NCBI GenBank assembly: GCA_026874595.1
Contig: CM049306.1
Span: 18,593,019 to 18,657,018 of the forward strand
Source: Sipunculus nudus
Taxonomy: Eukaryota; Annelida; Sipuncula; Golfingiida; Sipunculidae
Length of the DNA: 64,000 nt
Reading direction: 5' to 3'
Made by a program: the position numbers and the translations under genes
The notes under the pieces: generated by a model
Seen by the model: only the letters and a program-made list of their open reading frames with translations
Databases searched by the model: none
What the model was told of the DNA's origin: nothing
Shown: piece after piece, positions 11,748-25,810 of the stretch
Position numbering within the stretch: the stretch's first letter is position 1
Layout: each line of letters begins with the position of its first letter

Positions 11748-12229
11748 CAGTGTCGGATATACGTTTGGACTGAGCTGGATGCAGCTCAGGGCCTCACATG
11801 CTAAGATTATGGGTAAGCATTTGCCTCAAAATGAAGGAACGCCTCTATTTGTCTTTGATTTTACTTTATAAAGGCTACAGGATGAGTTGATGTGTATCAT
11901 CACACAACGGTCTTGTGCCCCCCCCCCCCCCCCCAGTGAACTAATGCTAATGTCATGACATCGAGAAAAGTTAAAAAGCAGCAGTTACTGTAATGGCTGT
12001 ATAGAGGCTTGATCATAGCTCTGGACATCGTGTGTTAACTTAATTAATAATTACATAATTTGTCATAACATTAAAAATTATAAATGTATAGTCATTCTCT
12101 TTTAGCAATTCTATAATTCTAGAAATGTTCCATTTTTATTTTAAAGAAGGTGTCTTTTTTTTCTTTTTATCAGAAGGGCTTCCCTGAGTTTTTGAGACCA
12201 GGACCTCCAATTGTCTAAATCCGACACAG
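11748..12229. mobile_element. Candidate hAT-like non-autonomous element
   Basis: Left end CAGTGTCGGATATACG and right end AAATCCGACACAG form imperfect terminal inverted repeats that continue inward (CTCAGGGCC on the left; its counterpart near 12180 on the right). The CAG start suits hAT. I could not identify an 8 bp target duplication, so the boundaries are tentative. Contains a C run at about 11919-11934. Confidence 0.5.
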
Positions 12230-15200
12230 ACCATGAGACCGAACACTTCACATAAGGGTCGTCTGCTGTGTCTGTTTTGAAACAGGCATCGTGTATGGCA
12301 GGTTTCTTTTGTGAAAACAAATACAGATCCGAGACAATGGCAGGAATATATGCGTGACTTTAACAGTAATTAAATTGCATGAGAGGTGACTTATATGGAT
12401 CCTTCTTTTCCAGCGCACCAGAGCCGATCACCCAGTACTGCTGAGTGCCGACAGATGATGCTAATTTGGAGGGGAAGTCTATTATATTTCGGCACCATAT
12501 CTATACTTACCCCAACAAAAAGGCAGTGTTATTTTATATCCAAACTCTGATAGGCATCTTATGTCTAAAAACGGTAACCAACCACTAGCTTACAATTAAG
12601 GCAAAGGCATCAAGATAAGAAGCTTTATGGAATCCGGTCTGTTAATTAAACTATATACGCCTGAGCCTGAAAGCCAGGGCATCAGATGACAAAAACAGAA
12701 AGATCTAAAATGAAAAAGAAGAGACATGAAAGAGTAGATGGTACTAATTAAATGACCCGTAAACCACGTTAATGCACTTAGCCATGGCACTTAGGTATGA
12801 AAGAGGCAGTTTTCGCAGCAGGATAAAACCCAATGTAAACGTTTTTCTTGCCCTTAGTGAATCACTGTAGTGAGTTAGTTATGAGGTTAGCCGCCAGATG
12901 GCAGCAACTACGACTGACACGGGTTTTGCAGTGCTGCCCATTGTTTGTTTACTGCCAGTGTGTTAGAAGTACAGTAGGTTCTCAGAAGCCTGACTCGTTT
13001 CACTCCTATTTCAGGGAGGTTTACAGCATAATAACATTGCTAAAATTGGACAAATAACTTAGATAAACATTTGGCTTAACAATTAATCATTTAGGTGTTA
13101 AAGGCGTTTACTGTATCGTGTCATGTACCAGAGGTATAGACATGGTAACATCACGCCTCGCCTCTCCAGTCGTAATCTCCATTTATATTTTGTTCTCCCC
13201 TCCCCCATTCATTATAATCCATCCCTGTAAACTCGGTAAAATATCAGTAAGGTTTTCGTATACTCAGCGCTGGATTTAAACATTCGAAGACCAAGGCAAT
13301 GCAGGAGAGTATCTGTGTGGCCGTAAGAAATAAACCATGCATGTTATCTACTTTATCAATCTGACAATGGTAGAACTATAAAAATACTGTTTGTGAATTT
13401 ATAAGCTTAAATAACATGTGATGTTCATGGCGACGCTGGTATAGGGCATTCATGCAGAGACATGTCAATTGGTTGTGGTAAATGTTAATATTACTTAGCA
13501 ACTGGGCTAACCGGTTTCACATGTTACTAGGAAAGTCAAGTAAGTTCAGGAATAACAAAGTGTGTGTTCATGAAATTTTAACATGCTCTTTATTTGGGAC
13601 TAGGTTCTTTCAAATGAATTTTTTTTTACTTTGCAGGAAGCACCCCACTCCTACCCCTTTTTAATACTGCCTTATTAACAGGCAATGTACTGCAGCCTTC
13701 TCTGTCAATGGGTACATTCTGAATTGCACTTCCTTTTTCAGATTACCAAATCCCATGTAACTTGAAATCTCGTTCAAAATGCCGGGGGATAGGAAGAAAT
13801 ATATTCAAGATTCCAAACAATCTTGAGTAAACTTGAAATCGATTTCCCCTTGATCCCAACATTTTTAGAATACTCCTTCCCAAACAGTGTAGTTGTTTAT
13901 TTGTGTTTATTCTTTTTACTTATTTTATGCATATATGTGTGTGATTCTCATTCCTTTATCACTTATCGTTGTGATTTTTTCTATTTCTTTTTTTTTTTTG
14001 GAATGCCTCAGAATGTTTTATATTTCATATATTTATTATCTCTCATCATCGGCATCCCATCAATAAATCGAGCTCAAAGTGAACTATAAATATGGTTCAA
14101 TACAAAATAATAGAATTATATACAAAGTCAGTTAACACGAAGACAATACCATCGATAATTCCACAGATTTAACATCTGGTATTTAAAAATTTAAAAACGT
14201 TGTGATTTTTTAAATCTGATTCATGTTTTCCTAAATAACTTCTCACGGATTCACAACCAGAAACGATCTATTTTAGTGTCTACTATTTTTGCACTTTAAA
14301 GGATACTTTATGTAAAAGGAACAAATGAAACTTTATGTTAACAGTAACCCCTTTTTAGTGTTTTGAAAAATAACTTCCCCAATATATCAATATTAGCAAA
14401 TGTCAAACATATCGACTCTCATGACTGTGTTGTATAGAATACTTTCATTAATAATGTAATCAATGGTTTTGGAGGGATCCGGGCCGGTGTAATATTTTGC
14501 TGTATTTAATAATGGACATATTGCAAGAATACAGTGAACACACACGCCAGAGGCTGTATGTTCATGGCTGGACAGACGGAAACCTCATTAAACTGGAACA
14601 CATGTACGTCTCGAAATATATCACGCCTGGCTGCTCATCCACTAAACCAAATAACATCTATAAATTAATCTACAGTCACAGCCGTAAGCGATACGGCCGG
14701 CTTTATCTGTAAACGGCCAGGTCTTCCCAGAGGCAGCCAAGCCTTTGCTGTAGATTTACAGTGAGTCAAAAAGAATGGCGGCGGTGGGCTCAGAGGATCC
14801 ATTAAAACACTGTTATTGTGCGGATGGTTGGGGATGGGTTGCTCCTTCCTACAAATCAAAACCAATGAGGATCTAAATACTGTGTAGAAGGATAAAGAAA
14901 ATTTGTGATTGATAGGTTCTTCACGTCAATGGGGTCAAAGAGTTCGAGAGGCAACGGTGATGGGCTGGGCGGAAGTAAAAAGTCACCCGAAAGACGGTTA
15001 ACAGGACGTCGTGTCATTAACTTTATACAGTAGTGCGCCGTTTTTTCCAGAAATCTTGAGGGAGGCGATTTTATTAAGATCAATGTTCGTTTGGACAAAC
15101 GGTCGGGCAGATCTCATATAATACTTTTATAACCTTTAAAAAACGTAAATCCATTTCAAGCTAGCGTTTACTATTAAAAAGAAATCGAGTGAATTTTGGA

Positions 15201-16738
15201 AATCATATGTTTTTATGAAGTTTGGGGTCATCTAAGCTAGTCTAAATGCGAATCTGGGCCCGACATTATCATATAACTGATATTTTATACCAACAAGCGA
15301 CATAATATTTGATTAATCCCAACCTAAATCCCGTTTCGCGTTCTCATTTTTCTCTTGCATGGCAGTAGCTCACTGATTTTGATAACATGATAGTGAAAGT
15401 TGCATCCAAACAATCTTGAAAGAAAACGCTTTGTGTGTACAGTGTGACGGTGAGAGTTGTCTGGCATATACCCTTATTCATTAATGCCAAGCTTTAATTA
15501 ACTAAATTAGGTAATACATTTATAAACAATCACTAAACTAGTAGATGTATTAACAAACACTAAAATTTCAGTAATATTCTACTTTTATCAATTGGAAAAA
15601 AAGGTTTTTTTTGTATCCCATGCATGATCGGAGGCCTTATAAATAAGGGCGTCCCAAGGCCGTTAACCCAGGGCATCTAGTCGCTTTAATATTATACCCT
15701 ACACTTCATGAATACCGCTCTGGATTCATCCACTAATAAGGTACAAAAAGATTAACATAAAAGTCGCATGTGTTGTCCCAATACAAAATTAACTTGTGAG
15801 ATGTAGCAGCTTTAGTGCTGGTCTGTAATGTTTTATTGATGACGCATCGTTAGTCTAGACGTCCGGTTCATGCCGACAAACAATCTTTTATCTCCCAGAC
15901 TTGCGCATTCCCTTGTCAAATATTAATACCAGAACATGAATTATGCAAAAATATTTAATTTAAGCCACCCATGTATTGTCGAGGTGAAGGGTCCCGTGGT
16001 CACGTGACATCTCGTTTGGAGCAAAATGATATAGTGGCAAGGAAGACTGTAAAGTATTGGAAATAGTCTCACACCTCCTGGCAATAATGGACGTGTAGCA
16101 TTGTATGCAGGAATATACATCCATGAATACGATGATACACAACTCAAGATTTATGTGAAGAAAAACTGAGTAATGCATCGCCCCAGGGGCCCCCGGGAGC
16201 TCGTATAATGGAGGACGTATATACTTTAATACATAACACATTGGATCTGATATTAATACCAATGGAGGTGACACGCTGGTGTCAGATCGTTCGTTAAAAT
16301 AAGCCATATATCAACTTGTATGTTTTTAAAACAGATGTAATAAATATGAATAGAATACGTTGGTCGTTTAAGTTTTTTCATTAAGTTTTCAAGTTTCATT
16401 CCTGTTTTAATTAAAATTCAAAATGATTTTCTTCATCGTGGACTCAGTGGAATTTACTGGTTTGCCGAACATATTGAGGAACCTGTTCCCTTATTTACCG
16501 GGAATCTCTAGTACAAGTCGCGGATATCACATGCCGTGTGTTAAGATGGAAACGGGACGAAAGCATATATCTAGCGTCTTGGTCAAATACAATTCCATTT
16601 CTCCCCACCAATTAAGTAATATCATATTTAATAGACGTGGTGTTGCACTGTTTATATTTGATATTCTGGTCGCAACAAAGTATTTATAAAGAAATGCATT
16701 CATCAAAATAGATATATTCATTTAAATTGAGTATATAT
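12230..16738. other. Gene-free stretch, mostly unique sequence
   Basis: No ORF here has protein-like composition or splice support. A CTCF-like word lies at 12891-12905. T runs and AT-rich DNA dominate 13.6-14.5 kb. No RNA gene recognised. Parts may be introns or regulatory DNA, which cannot be decided by eye. Confidence 0.4.
12891..12905 (+). promoter_or_regulatory. CTCF-like motif
   Basis: CCGCCAGATGGCAGC resembles the bilaterian CTCF core (CCASYAGRKGGC). It stands alone in non-repetitive DNA. A single match of this length can occur by chance. Confidence 0.35.
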
Positions 16739-16769
16739 ATGAATATATATTTATATTATTTCTTATATA

Positions 16770-16804
<35 letters not shown>

Positions 16805-17529
16805 TCTTAAAAGCTTTATTCACGCTGCCCCCCCCCCCCCCTATATATGCTCAAAGAATCAACGAAACCTCTATTATTTTTACTCTGCATGCAGAATTGC
16901 TCCATTCGCTTTTCCTGCGATTTCTCCGCTTACAGAACGCTTTAACCGGTTGATATATAGATACACAAAAAGTATCGCAACACACACCACTTTTCTTCTT
17001 GATTCAGTTCAGTAATATATGTTAGCTCGTAAGGGTGGTGTGTAGGATTGTGGATAACGGGCGGAGAGGGGGGTTCTACTGGATATTCATTCCAAAGCTC
17101 GAAAATGGATATTTTGAGCGTTTTTATAATTCAATTAACACACCGGACTTATAAAGAGGAGGTCCCAGTCCTTCTGCATTTAAGGTTATCCATAAATGAA
17201 ATCTATATAGGGTATATGCTTTCATTTTACATTTTCGGAAAGATAATCATCTGCAATATGTCTGGAATAGGAAACAATTATATCATACGGGTCTCTTTTT
17301 TTTTTTTTTTTGTTTAAATCCAAGCTTCCTTGGTGCTGTTATTTAAAGCCTAGAGAAATACGTAAAATGTTACTCAGATGACAGAGAAACTGTTTATGTA
17401 GGGATGGGAACACTTTTTTAAACATGCTTTCAAGGAGTCAGTGATGAAAGAAACCCTTGTGTTTTGTAAAACAAACACTAGAAGACCCTAGGTCGAGCGC
17501 TTGCCGAGGATATAGATCAGACAGACAGA
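16739..17529. other. Gene-free stretch with AT microsatellite and C run
   Basis: TATATGAATATATATT-type repeats at about 16730-16801, a C run at 16829-16841 and a T run at about 17297-17311. No gene seen. Confidence 0.5.
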
Positions 17530-18440
17530 ATGGAAAATGCAAAAACTAATAAAATGAGCTATATTTGTGTAGATAGGATCATTTTGGACGTTATAAGCAA
17601 GATAATATCTTTTTTCTGTGTCCTGCCCTTGACCTATTTCCACTAAAAGCAAAAGACTTGCAGGAGTTTCGTTTTTCTATCAAATGTATAACTTTCAGAG
17701 CGATTGCTTGAGATTTGTGGCCTGTAGAGCGTAAAAAAGTGAAATCTTGTAATACGTGATTTCCCGAGATTAGGTATAAAGTCCAGTAATTGATCCAATG
17801 GTGCCTGAAAACCTCTCTAGACTATAATGTGACAACGTTAGATAAATGAGACCTCATCGTTTCGAATATCTTGTATTTCAGCCCAAAAAAATGCATAACT
17901 ATGGTAACAGCAGATTTAGACAGCTACATATAAGAGAAAAGCCATGGAATGGCGAGTAAAATGAGCTACAGTTTATTTGGCTACGATATATTTTGACGAA
18001 GAAAAAACTATTTTGTAGTTTTTTTATCACCTTGACCGTTACCTTTGGACTATTTACTCTGAAAGACAAATTAGGTATCATATCACAAGTATAACATTCG
18101 GAGGGATTGTTTATAAAATCCTGTCTGTGGAAAGCCATATGCCAGACGAAAGAGCAGGCAGGGAGGCGAATTTGGCGAGATGACAATTGACTAGATAAAC
18201 ATATTGAGCTATATTTTATGTAGCTAAGGTTTATAGTTTTGGAAATCTGGTAAAAGAATATCTTTTGGTGTTTTCAGTGTAGCGCACCCTAGCGGCTATT
18301 TTCCGAAAATGAAAAATCTGTTTTGAGATATTAGTGTAAGACATAAGTTGTACCAGTTTCCAAAGGATTCCTGCCAAACTGTGGGCTATAGAATGGTATA
18401 TATAAGACACAAGAACAAGCAAGCAAGCAAAATTGAGGAG
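17530..18440 (-). repeat. Dispersed repeat, inverted copy of 55.6-57.0 kb
   Basis: Read in reverse complement it shares, in the same order, text found at 55560-57000. Examples are CTTTGGAAACTGGTAC, AATAGCCGCTAGGG-type text, CTTGCTGGTTCTTGTG-like text and the block around AAGTCTTTTG / GGTCAAAGGTCAAGGGCAAGG. It has no ORF of its own, so it looks like part of a long non-coding repeat family. Confidence 0.75.
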
Positions 18441-18787
18441 GAAATAAGGCCAAAAGCATAATGCAGATTTACACAGGATAAAAAAATTAGATACAGCAAG
18501 ACACAGATAGAAATAAAACTAAGGGCAGAAGAAAGAGAAGGGGGATTAAAAGACGAAAGAGCGTGAGACAACAACAGCTCTCAAAATTAAAAATTAATCG
18601 ATATAATGAATTGAAAACTACTTAGCAATTGGCAAATATACTTTATGTAAATAGCTAATATTTTTATAACGAAGCTTCACCTTCAGACCAGTGAACTGTG
18701 TTGTATAACTGTTTTGAAGTCAAATGTACACACGACACAGGGATAATAAATATAAGCAGATAATGAATAATTCAGGTAATAAGATAC

Positions 18788-18789
18788 TG

Positions 18790-18847
<58 letters not shown>
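18788..18847. repeat. Compound (CA)n(TA)n microsatellite
   Basis: A CA run followed directly by a TA run. Confidence 0.95.
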
Positions 18848-18851
<4 letters not shown>

Positions 18852-20280
18852 GCCTTAACTTCGCAAATCAGTGAACTAGATACAAGACATTTACTCTGGG
18901 CGTAGATATAAAAGCCCGTTGTCATGTGTGCTGTAATTCCAGAAATTGCACTGGTCCGACACCTACTGATCCAGGCGGGCCTCTGCCAATTAAGAAGTGA
19001 AAAATGACCAGACTGTTGATTAGGTGCAGCCCGGATCCGGTCGTCCTCGCAGCTAATCTACGACAATCACACTTTTATTAACCTTCCTCTGGAACCTTTT
19101 TTACGTCCCAGCGGTCTTCGCGGTGCCCTCAGCGTAATGAACTTGTTGTGAGAACGAACACTTTTTCAATGGAGTATTTTGGAACACGATTATTGTTATT
19201 TACGGTAATACTACAATCCTTCCTAGAGCCATCTTGAAACGATTGGGTTGTTTTGAATATTTTTGTTGTTGTTTCACAAAACTGTGGTTCTTTGCTGTGT
19301 ACTAATACTGTACTCCCAGTTTATAATCCATTTTGTGTAAGAGGATATACAGATGGTTTGTGCAGTATGACCTCAGTCAGAAATTATATGTGTTCACAGA
19401 ATCATTTATATTAAGCACGCTTCATTAAATAAATGTGGCCCCATGAATAATTCTATTAAAAAGGCCACAATGTTATAAAACTGTAAAAGCTAGAACTAGA
19501 ATAATTTTATTTCATACAGGCAACTCTTTGATATCTAATAGATGATTCGATTACCACTGGAAAAATCTACAGAGAATTGTTATAGAATATAGGGAGTTCA
19601 GGGATACATCTCTGTATACCAGGCATAAATCTCCGGTAAATGTAAAAACTTTGCATGATATTTAATTTATTAATTAAAGATGATAGTTAAAAATGTTTAA
19701 ATACACTCACATGAACAAATGTTAATTTTTAAGTGATGAGAACTACACCTCCTCATAAATTTGTCAAAAATGAAGACAACCCCCAAAATTTACTAAGTGA
19801 AATGCTCTCACCAAGATTAATATATATGTGCAAAACATAGTGAGAATTCATACAGCCTTCGCTGAGAAAAGCCATTCTTTGTGTTTGAGTTCAATACAAA
19901 AGCGAACGAAGCAGGGCTAAAGTACCAGTGCGTCTGTCATGGTTCTGAAACACTGGTTTTCTCCAGCTTTCTACATAATTTGCATGAGAGGGATATACAT
20001 CAGGATGATGCACGCTCATTTTATAATTAGTTACATCTTGACTGCATAATGGGCCACAACCTTCAAAAGAGTGCAATTTCTTATGGGCCAAAACAAAATA
20101 AATGCACATAAATCACCAAAATAAATGTAAGTTTAGCCACCAAATTTGTTCTGTGATCTTCTTTGTCTATTTTACACTTTTTTGGGGGGAGGGGGGATCT
20201 GTCCAGGCATATATGAGGTCTGCCGCTAGTTTTAACAGAAAGACGAAAGACGGACGCCCACCATGGCGTTTTCCACGTTT
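18848..20280. other. Gene-free stretch
   Basis: A more complex, GC-richer patch at 18960-19140 has no coding frame; it could be a conserved non-coding element, which needs a cross-species alignment to tell. Nothing else recognised. Confidence 0.4.
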
Positions 20281-20289
20281 TCTACGGCT

Positions 20290-21170
20290 TTCCTGGCCCT
20301 GTAAGATATAACTGCAAATAAATATTTATTGGGCTTATTTCTTCCACGGATGAGTCGTACCACATTCTAAATTTCAGTCGGAAAAGTTTGCCTGACCAGT
20401 ATTGTATAATCAGAGGTTTCCAATTACTCTGGAACTTCAACATTTTCAAGCATTTTATCGGGCTATGTGAAATTCTTTGTCCGTCCAGGCCCCATAGGGC
20501 CCGAGAGATAAAACCTATACATATGCTGACTAACACAGTTAAAGACAAATGAGATTTTCTCTTTTTGTTCTTGCGTTTTCTTGTGTCTTTGGAAACTACT
20601 GGGGCCCACTCTGTCCCTTCTCAGCACTGATGATTAAATAACGAAGACAATTCAAATTTTCGCATTTTCAAGGAATTTTTCAATGCCCAAGGAAACTCCA
20701 TGGTGGACCCGGGCCCCATCAATAATCTACATATATGTAAGTTAACACAAATGCTAAAAGAGATTTCCTCCTTTTCAACAAATATCTTGTGCCCTAATGA
20801 AAGCACTTAGCCGGCCTGTGCATGCCCCTTAAGTCTATAATAAGTAACTCCCGATTAAAAAATTGTATGTTAGCTTATATAAATATCAAATATGACTATT
20901 TTTTCAGGCGTGTTACTGGCTTCTATATGAAACACCATTAATTCCTCAGGCCCTGCTAAAAATACCACGAAAGAAAACGAACTTTCGCATTTCAAGTGCC
21001 TTATCCATGACAAAGTCATGGCCTGCCTGGGCCCTCTCAGACTCTCTTGACAAAATTACTTATACCCACAAAATGAGACATACATTTTAAAACATTTAAT
21101 TGTGCCTTACAATTAATTTCTGGCTGGCCTCCTGGCTGCGGAGGTTATGTTTTTGCCGGCCCTTGTTTTG
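20290..21170. repeat. Degenerate tandem repeat, about 270 bp unit, three copies
   Basis: Three blocks repeat the order CATTTTCAAG or CATTTCAAG, a variable stretch, a GGCC-rich palindromic word (CCCCATAGGGCCC, CCCGGGCCCC, CCTGGGCCCTC) and a tail about a cytosine-poor region ending in AGATTTTCTC or AGATTTCCTC. Divergence is high, so the array is old. Confidence 0.55.
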
Positions 21171-22748
21171 CTTGTCTGTATTACTCAAAAAGTTACTAGT
21201 GGATTCTGATTATATTTTTACGATAGCTCGCCAATGCTACAAGGAACAATTAATTAAATTTTGGATCACCTTCTGAGTGCCCATATTCTAGTTATTCATC
21301 TGACAAATACCCTGCTTTACCTCAATCATATATAAAAACCAATATAGGCGCAAGGCGGTATCAGTATGTAGTTAGCGTGTCGTAACTGTAATTAGCATTC
21401 CTGATTACATCACACCAAACGGCCTTGTGGCAAATCTGCCCAAGGACTGGTTTTCTGGCATCATCTTAAGCCAAGTCACAATTGGGTGGGTACGGGGATT
21501 AGACGCTGATTAGTGTTGATAGCCTGGCCGTCGGCTTTGATGGGGCGGTAGGAAATCCTGCAGCAATAAAGTACATGGGTCACAAGGACGCAAGAATCCT
21601 ATTATGTCACTGTAACCACGGGTTCAGGTTCCTACGGAAGTCCACTTAATGTACGTGGCACATTGTGACTGTCTATACCTGTTCTGCGTTCAGAGGAGTG
21701 GGTGAAGCGCTCACAGTATAAGTAAAGCTTTTCCAGCCGGAATAACAAACTATATCATCGGAGTCACAGCCTTCACGCGTTGATCAGTTCTGGGGAAACA
21801 AGGTAAATCTGCACATTCTGTTTCAATTTTTTTTTTCATGTAAACTTGTTGAACAAGCCACACACTTAAATGTTGAACTGTCCTGGGCTTGTTTATTATA
21901 TGTCTTAAAAAGCTGTTGTTTATACTGATTTTCAACTGATATGATCTGTTTGGTCCAGCTATATAATCTGTCCAACGCTACCCGTCCAACGGTGATCTCA
22001 TGCACATCAATGATTTCTACCTTTGCAGCTCTGACATTCTTCATAGACCCATTAATATTCTAACCCACTGTATTCTCTTACATTTTCAGTATTTATGATA
22101 TTATATTGCCTGCTGTCAATATCCAACCTGTAGGACGGATTCAATTGTCGCTTCATGTGTTTTATAATGATTTAGGAATAACCTTTGCGACCATCTTGCC
22201 TGGGAAGAGATTCATATATCAGAAACTACTCCTGTCTTACCAAATGACATTTTATTACATTTTTAATATTTGCACAAAATATCTTTAGACTTTCTCAAGA
22301 CAGTATACTTGAATTTTCCTATATTTTTGCTTCTGATAATTTACATATCCTGAGTAATTGCCGTCGTATTAATAATTGCCATGTTTATATGTGTATTTAT
22401 GTGTATATATGTATTTCAAATGATCAGTCACAAGATCATAAAATTTACAGACAATGATTTCTCTTTTGAAATGTGCGAGGTTCATTCGCCCGATTTCCCA
22501 AAGGTAACATGCACGTGCGTTGATGTATGAACCGCAGGCTTTGAGATCCAGCGGTTTTATTTTATAACCAAATAAGACATTTACTTTAAAGACCAGCTGA
22601 TCGACCTTTATGGTGAACTTTATGGTATTTAATTTTTTAGGATACGCTATGTGGAGACTTGGTCATCAACAATTTAAAAAAAAATAACTAAAGCAATTCA
22701 TGTCCACATTAAACAGTTATTATACACATTAAAAAGTCAATATCCACA
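21171..22748. other. Gene-free stretch before the LINE fossil
   Basis: 21340-21720 is GC-richer and non-repetitive but has no supported exon. No LINE endonuclease domain was found upstream of 22749, so the LINE appears 5'-truncated. Confidence 0.4.
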
Positions 22749-24262
22749 TTGGTACATAGTGACTTGGCTGGATTTATAGAGTATAGATATATTGGAGTAA
22801 ACATTCGCTTAATAAATGATATGATGCATTTTACAAAATTAAGAAAACTTTCCAGTATTTTGCTTCAAATAGAATATGAAAAGGCTTATGATACATTGGA
22901 ATGGGAATACATAATGTATATAAAAAAAGCAATGAAGGCCTTTAATGTTGGTGATCTTTTTATATGCTGGATTGATACAATCTACAATGATGTAACAACT
23001 TTTGTTATCAATAAAGGACTCCTTTCAAGACCTATCCAGCCAGAACGAGGAGTCAGACAGGGGTGTCCGCTGTCTCTCTTTTTTGTCCTCGCAGTAGAAC
23101 TCTTCTCAATTCATGTACGAAACAATCAAAATATACAAGGTATTACAATAAGAGACACGGGAATTAAAATATCCACAAATTGCTGACGACACCAGCTGCT
23201 TCTTTAAAGACAAAAACATAACAATTATCATCACCACAAAAGTAAAAAGTAAACAGTTAAATGGTACTCAGGAGACTTCAAAGTGCTGGGAATCAAATTA
23301 GGAGCGACAGAAGCAAAAACGATTGAATGCAATTTTTATGATAGACTGAAAGATATAGAGAATTTGTCTAAAATAGTGAACATGAGACCATTAACCCTGG
23401 AAGGAAGAATATCAGTAACGAAAGCATAAGCAATACCTAAGCTAATATTACCCCTGTCTGTCCTTTAAACATTCAAGCACAAAATCTGAGACAAGCTCAG
23501 GCATTTGTCGAAAGATTTATATGGGATCACAAACTCGCCAAAAATAAAAGATACGGTTTTAGTGTCGACTATAAGAACCGGTGAGTTAAATGCTCCAGAC
23601 TTAGTGACGCAAGATCTATCTTTAAAACTGATATAGTTAAAACAATACTTACGAACTCAACCTGTAAGGTGGAAGGTTATTATTGATTATTTTTAATAAG
23701 ATTCCTATGAACATAGCTGATATACAAAACAGTAGATGTAATACGCCTTTGCCAGATGACATTCCCTTATTCTACGTAAATATCTTTAATAACTTTTCAA
23801 ACTTGAAAAAAGACATACATCCCTCTTCCAGGGAAGATGTAACAAAAGAAATGTTATGGTTCATCACCATATACATATTAATGGTAGATCTGAATTAAAA
23901 CACTGGGGATATCTGAGATAAAAATGGTACTTTTAGTTCTAGTAAAGTAATGAATACTTTTAATAACTATTCACAGGATAGTTTCACATGACAGATGGCT
24001 TTACAAAATGAATATTGTAAGTTCTCCTGTGTGCAAACATTGTCATGAAGAAGAAGAAACCCTGATACACAAATATTGTAAATGTATAGAGCTATTCGAA
24101 TTTTGTTTTGATTATTTTGTAAGCTGGTGGGATGGTATATTAATTACAAATATGAGTCTTAAAGAAACGGACATATTATTTGGAAGTTATAATGATATTT
24201 TCGAAACTTATTTGAACTATTGTCTCTTAATGGGACGGTGTATTTCCCCCATAATGATATGA
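22749..24262 (+). pseudogene. 5'-truncated LINE (L1/Tx1-like) ORF2 fossil: reverse transcriptase and C-terminal zinc knuckle
   Basis: The first frame (22749-23186) has the LINE RT order: a GFI-x-RYI-x-N-IR segment, motif A as YEKAYDTLEW, then RGVRQGCPLS and AVELFS. The active-site box ADD appears at about 23182-23190 in the next frame (QIADDTSCFF), so a frameshift lies near 23165-23180. A further shift leads to the thumb region with VLGIKLG and LTLEGRISVTKA followed by a stop, then a FIW word near 23515-23525. The 24008-24262 frame ends the protein with a C-x2-C, H, C knuckle (VCKHCHEEEETLIH) and a hydrophobic LNYCLLMGR segment typical of L1-like ORF2 tails. The catalytic Asp of motif A is replaced by Glu (IEYEKAYD). 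Several stops and frame changes mean it is dead. 5' truncation fits target-primed reverse transcription. Confidence 0.9.
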
Positions 24263-25810
24263 CGCACATATAGGATAATATATAAGTATATGAGTAAGTA
24301 TATGTACTTTGCGTGTATGTGTGTGTATCTATTTTACGTGTAGCCAATATTGTATATGTGTGGTAACGCTAGGTATACTACATCTAGGTCTATATATGTA
24401 TGAAAATAAGTACAGCTGTGTACATATAGCTGTGACCTGAAAGTTATTCTTCAATTTCCAGTATTAGTCTACCATTTTGTTCAAACTGATCTGGGAAAAT
24501 AACAGTACTGATACATTAATTTAATTTTTCAACACGAATGGAGATTGTAGACCGGTCTGTCTATATGTAAAATATCGGTATGTATTGAAATGAAAACCGT
24601 AGTGATATTATTGTCAAAAAAACAAAATCAATGCTAGACTTGTAGAAGTACATGTGAATTATTACTTGTGCATTCATTTTGTATGTTTTTGTCAAATTAC
24701 CTGTCGGTTAATAAATAATTCATGTATTCGGCCCATATTCCAAGGTTCATTCGTGCATAAGTGTCTTTATATTTGTGGAAGTAACAACACACACTCTTTG
24801 CGTGACATGCAAATGAACCACACCCTGTGTTCCTTTATTAAATAACACTAATTTATTCCGGCCATGCAAATTTTACAGTCCGTGCCTGCGTAATAGGTAC
24901 ATGTGGTTGCTAAGGTGGTTGCCACGGAAGCTTTCGGGCTATGTAACCCTCACACGGGCCCGTTTGACATTTCTGCCCTGAGATGATTTATTGCTTGCCA
25001 GAAATATTCGATTTCTGCAAGCATGTTGGTCAGTTGCGTATGTCTGTTTGTGTGTGTGTTAGTCACGACTCTACAGGCCACAGTTTTAAAGCAATTTCTT
25101 TGAAATTTATGTAATTAGTAATATAATCTATCAGCAAAAACTCCACAAATTTGCAAATATTTTGCCCCCCGTCATATACATGTATAAACATGTTTGAGAA
25201 TCAGTAGTGCTGCAACATGTGGTTTCATATTGCACAAAAAATGCAATCAAACTTGAACGTTTTTATAGGAAATCATGTTCTTTGTGACCAGCTGACACGG
25301 AGGAAAACATATTGTCCACTTAAAATATGTATTTCCTTCTTGTCTGCTTCATAATCTGTATGGTTTGAAAACAAAATTTAGAAAAATGCTCACAAGTCTA
25401 ATCCCCCCCCCCCCTCCCTTCAAAGACTAACAAATATTAGAAAAATCATCAAATCTCTGTCAGTTAATCACCATTTGCATGCACTCTTAACGCCAATGCT
25501 TTTTTTCAAACAAAAATGCACCTCCCGCCAAAAACTTCCCAATATTATATAATTAATGTAGTATTTTTCAAATAAATGATTGATGTCTTCACACATCTTT
25601 AGTATAAAAAATATATACCAATAATACATAGTACTGCATATGATTGAAAAGGGTATCCTGCATATTTGCTGAACTTTGGTTATATTCTAATCATTGTTAT
25701 TATTATAATAACTAGAATACGGGTAGTCGACAAGCGACTACGTGTGGGACGGGTGAAGTGAGGCATGGATTGAGTAACAAGGGGAAATAGAGTGAGGTGT
25801 GTTGCATATT
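24263..25810. other. Gene-free stretch
   Basis: TATATG-rich and GTGTAT-rich sequence follows the LINE. 25016-25140 shares text (GTCAGTTGCGTATGTCTGTT) with 55360-55380, marking another member of the dispersed family at 55 kb. A C run lies at 25404-25414. Confidence 0.5.

Noticed and set aside
22106-22748. LINE endonuclease domain upstream of the reverse transcriptase
   Set aside because: No endonuclease motifs could be found in any frame; the element appears truncated at its 5' end.
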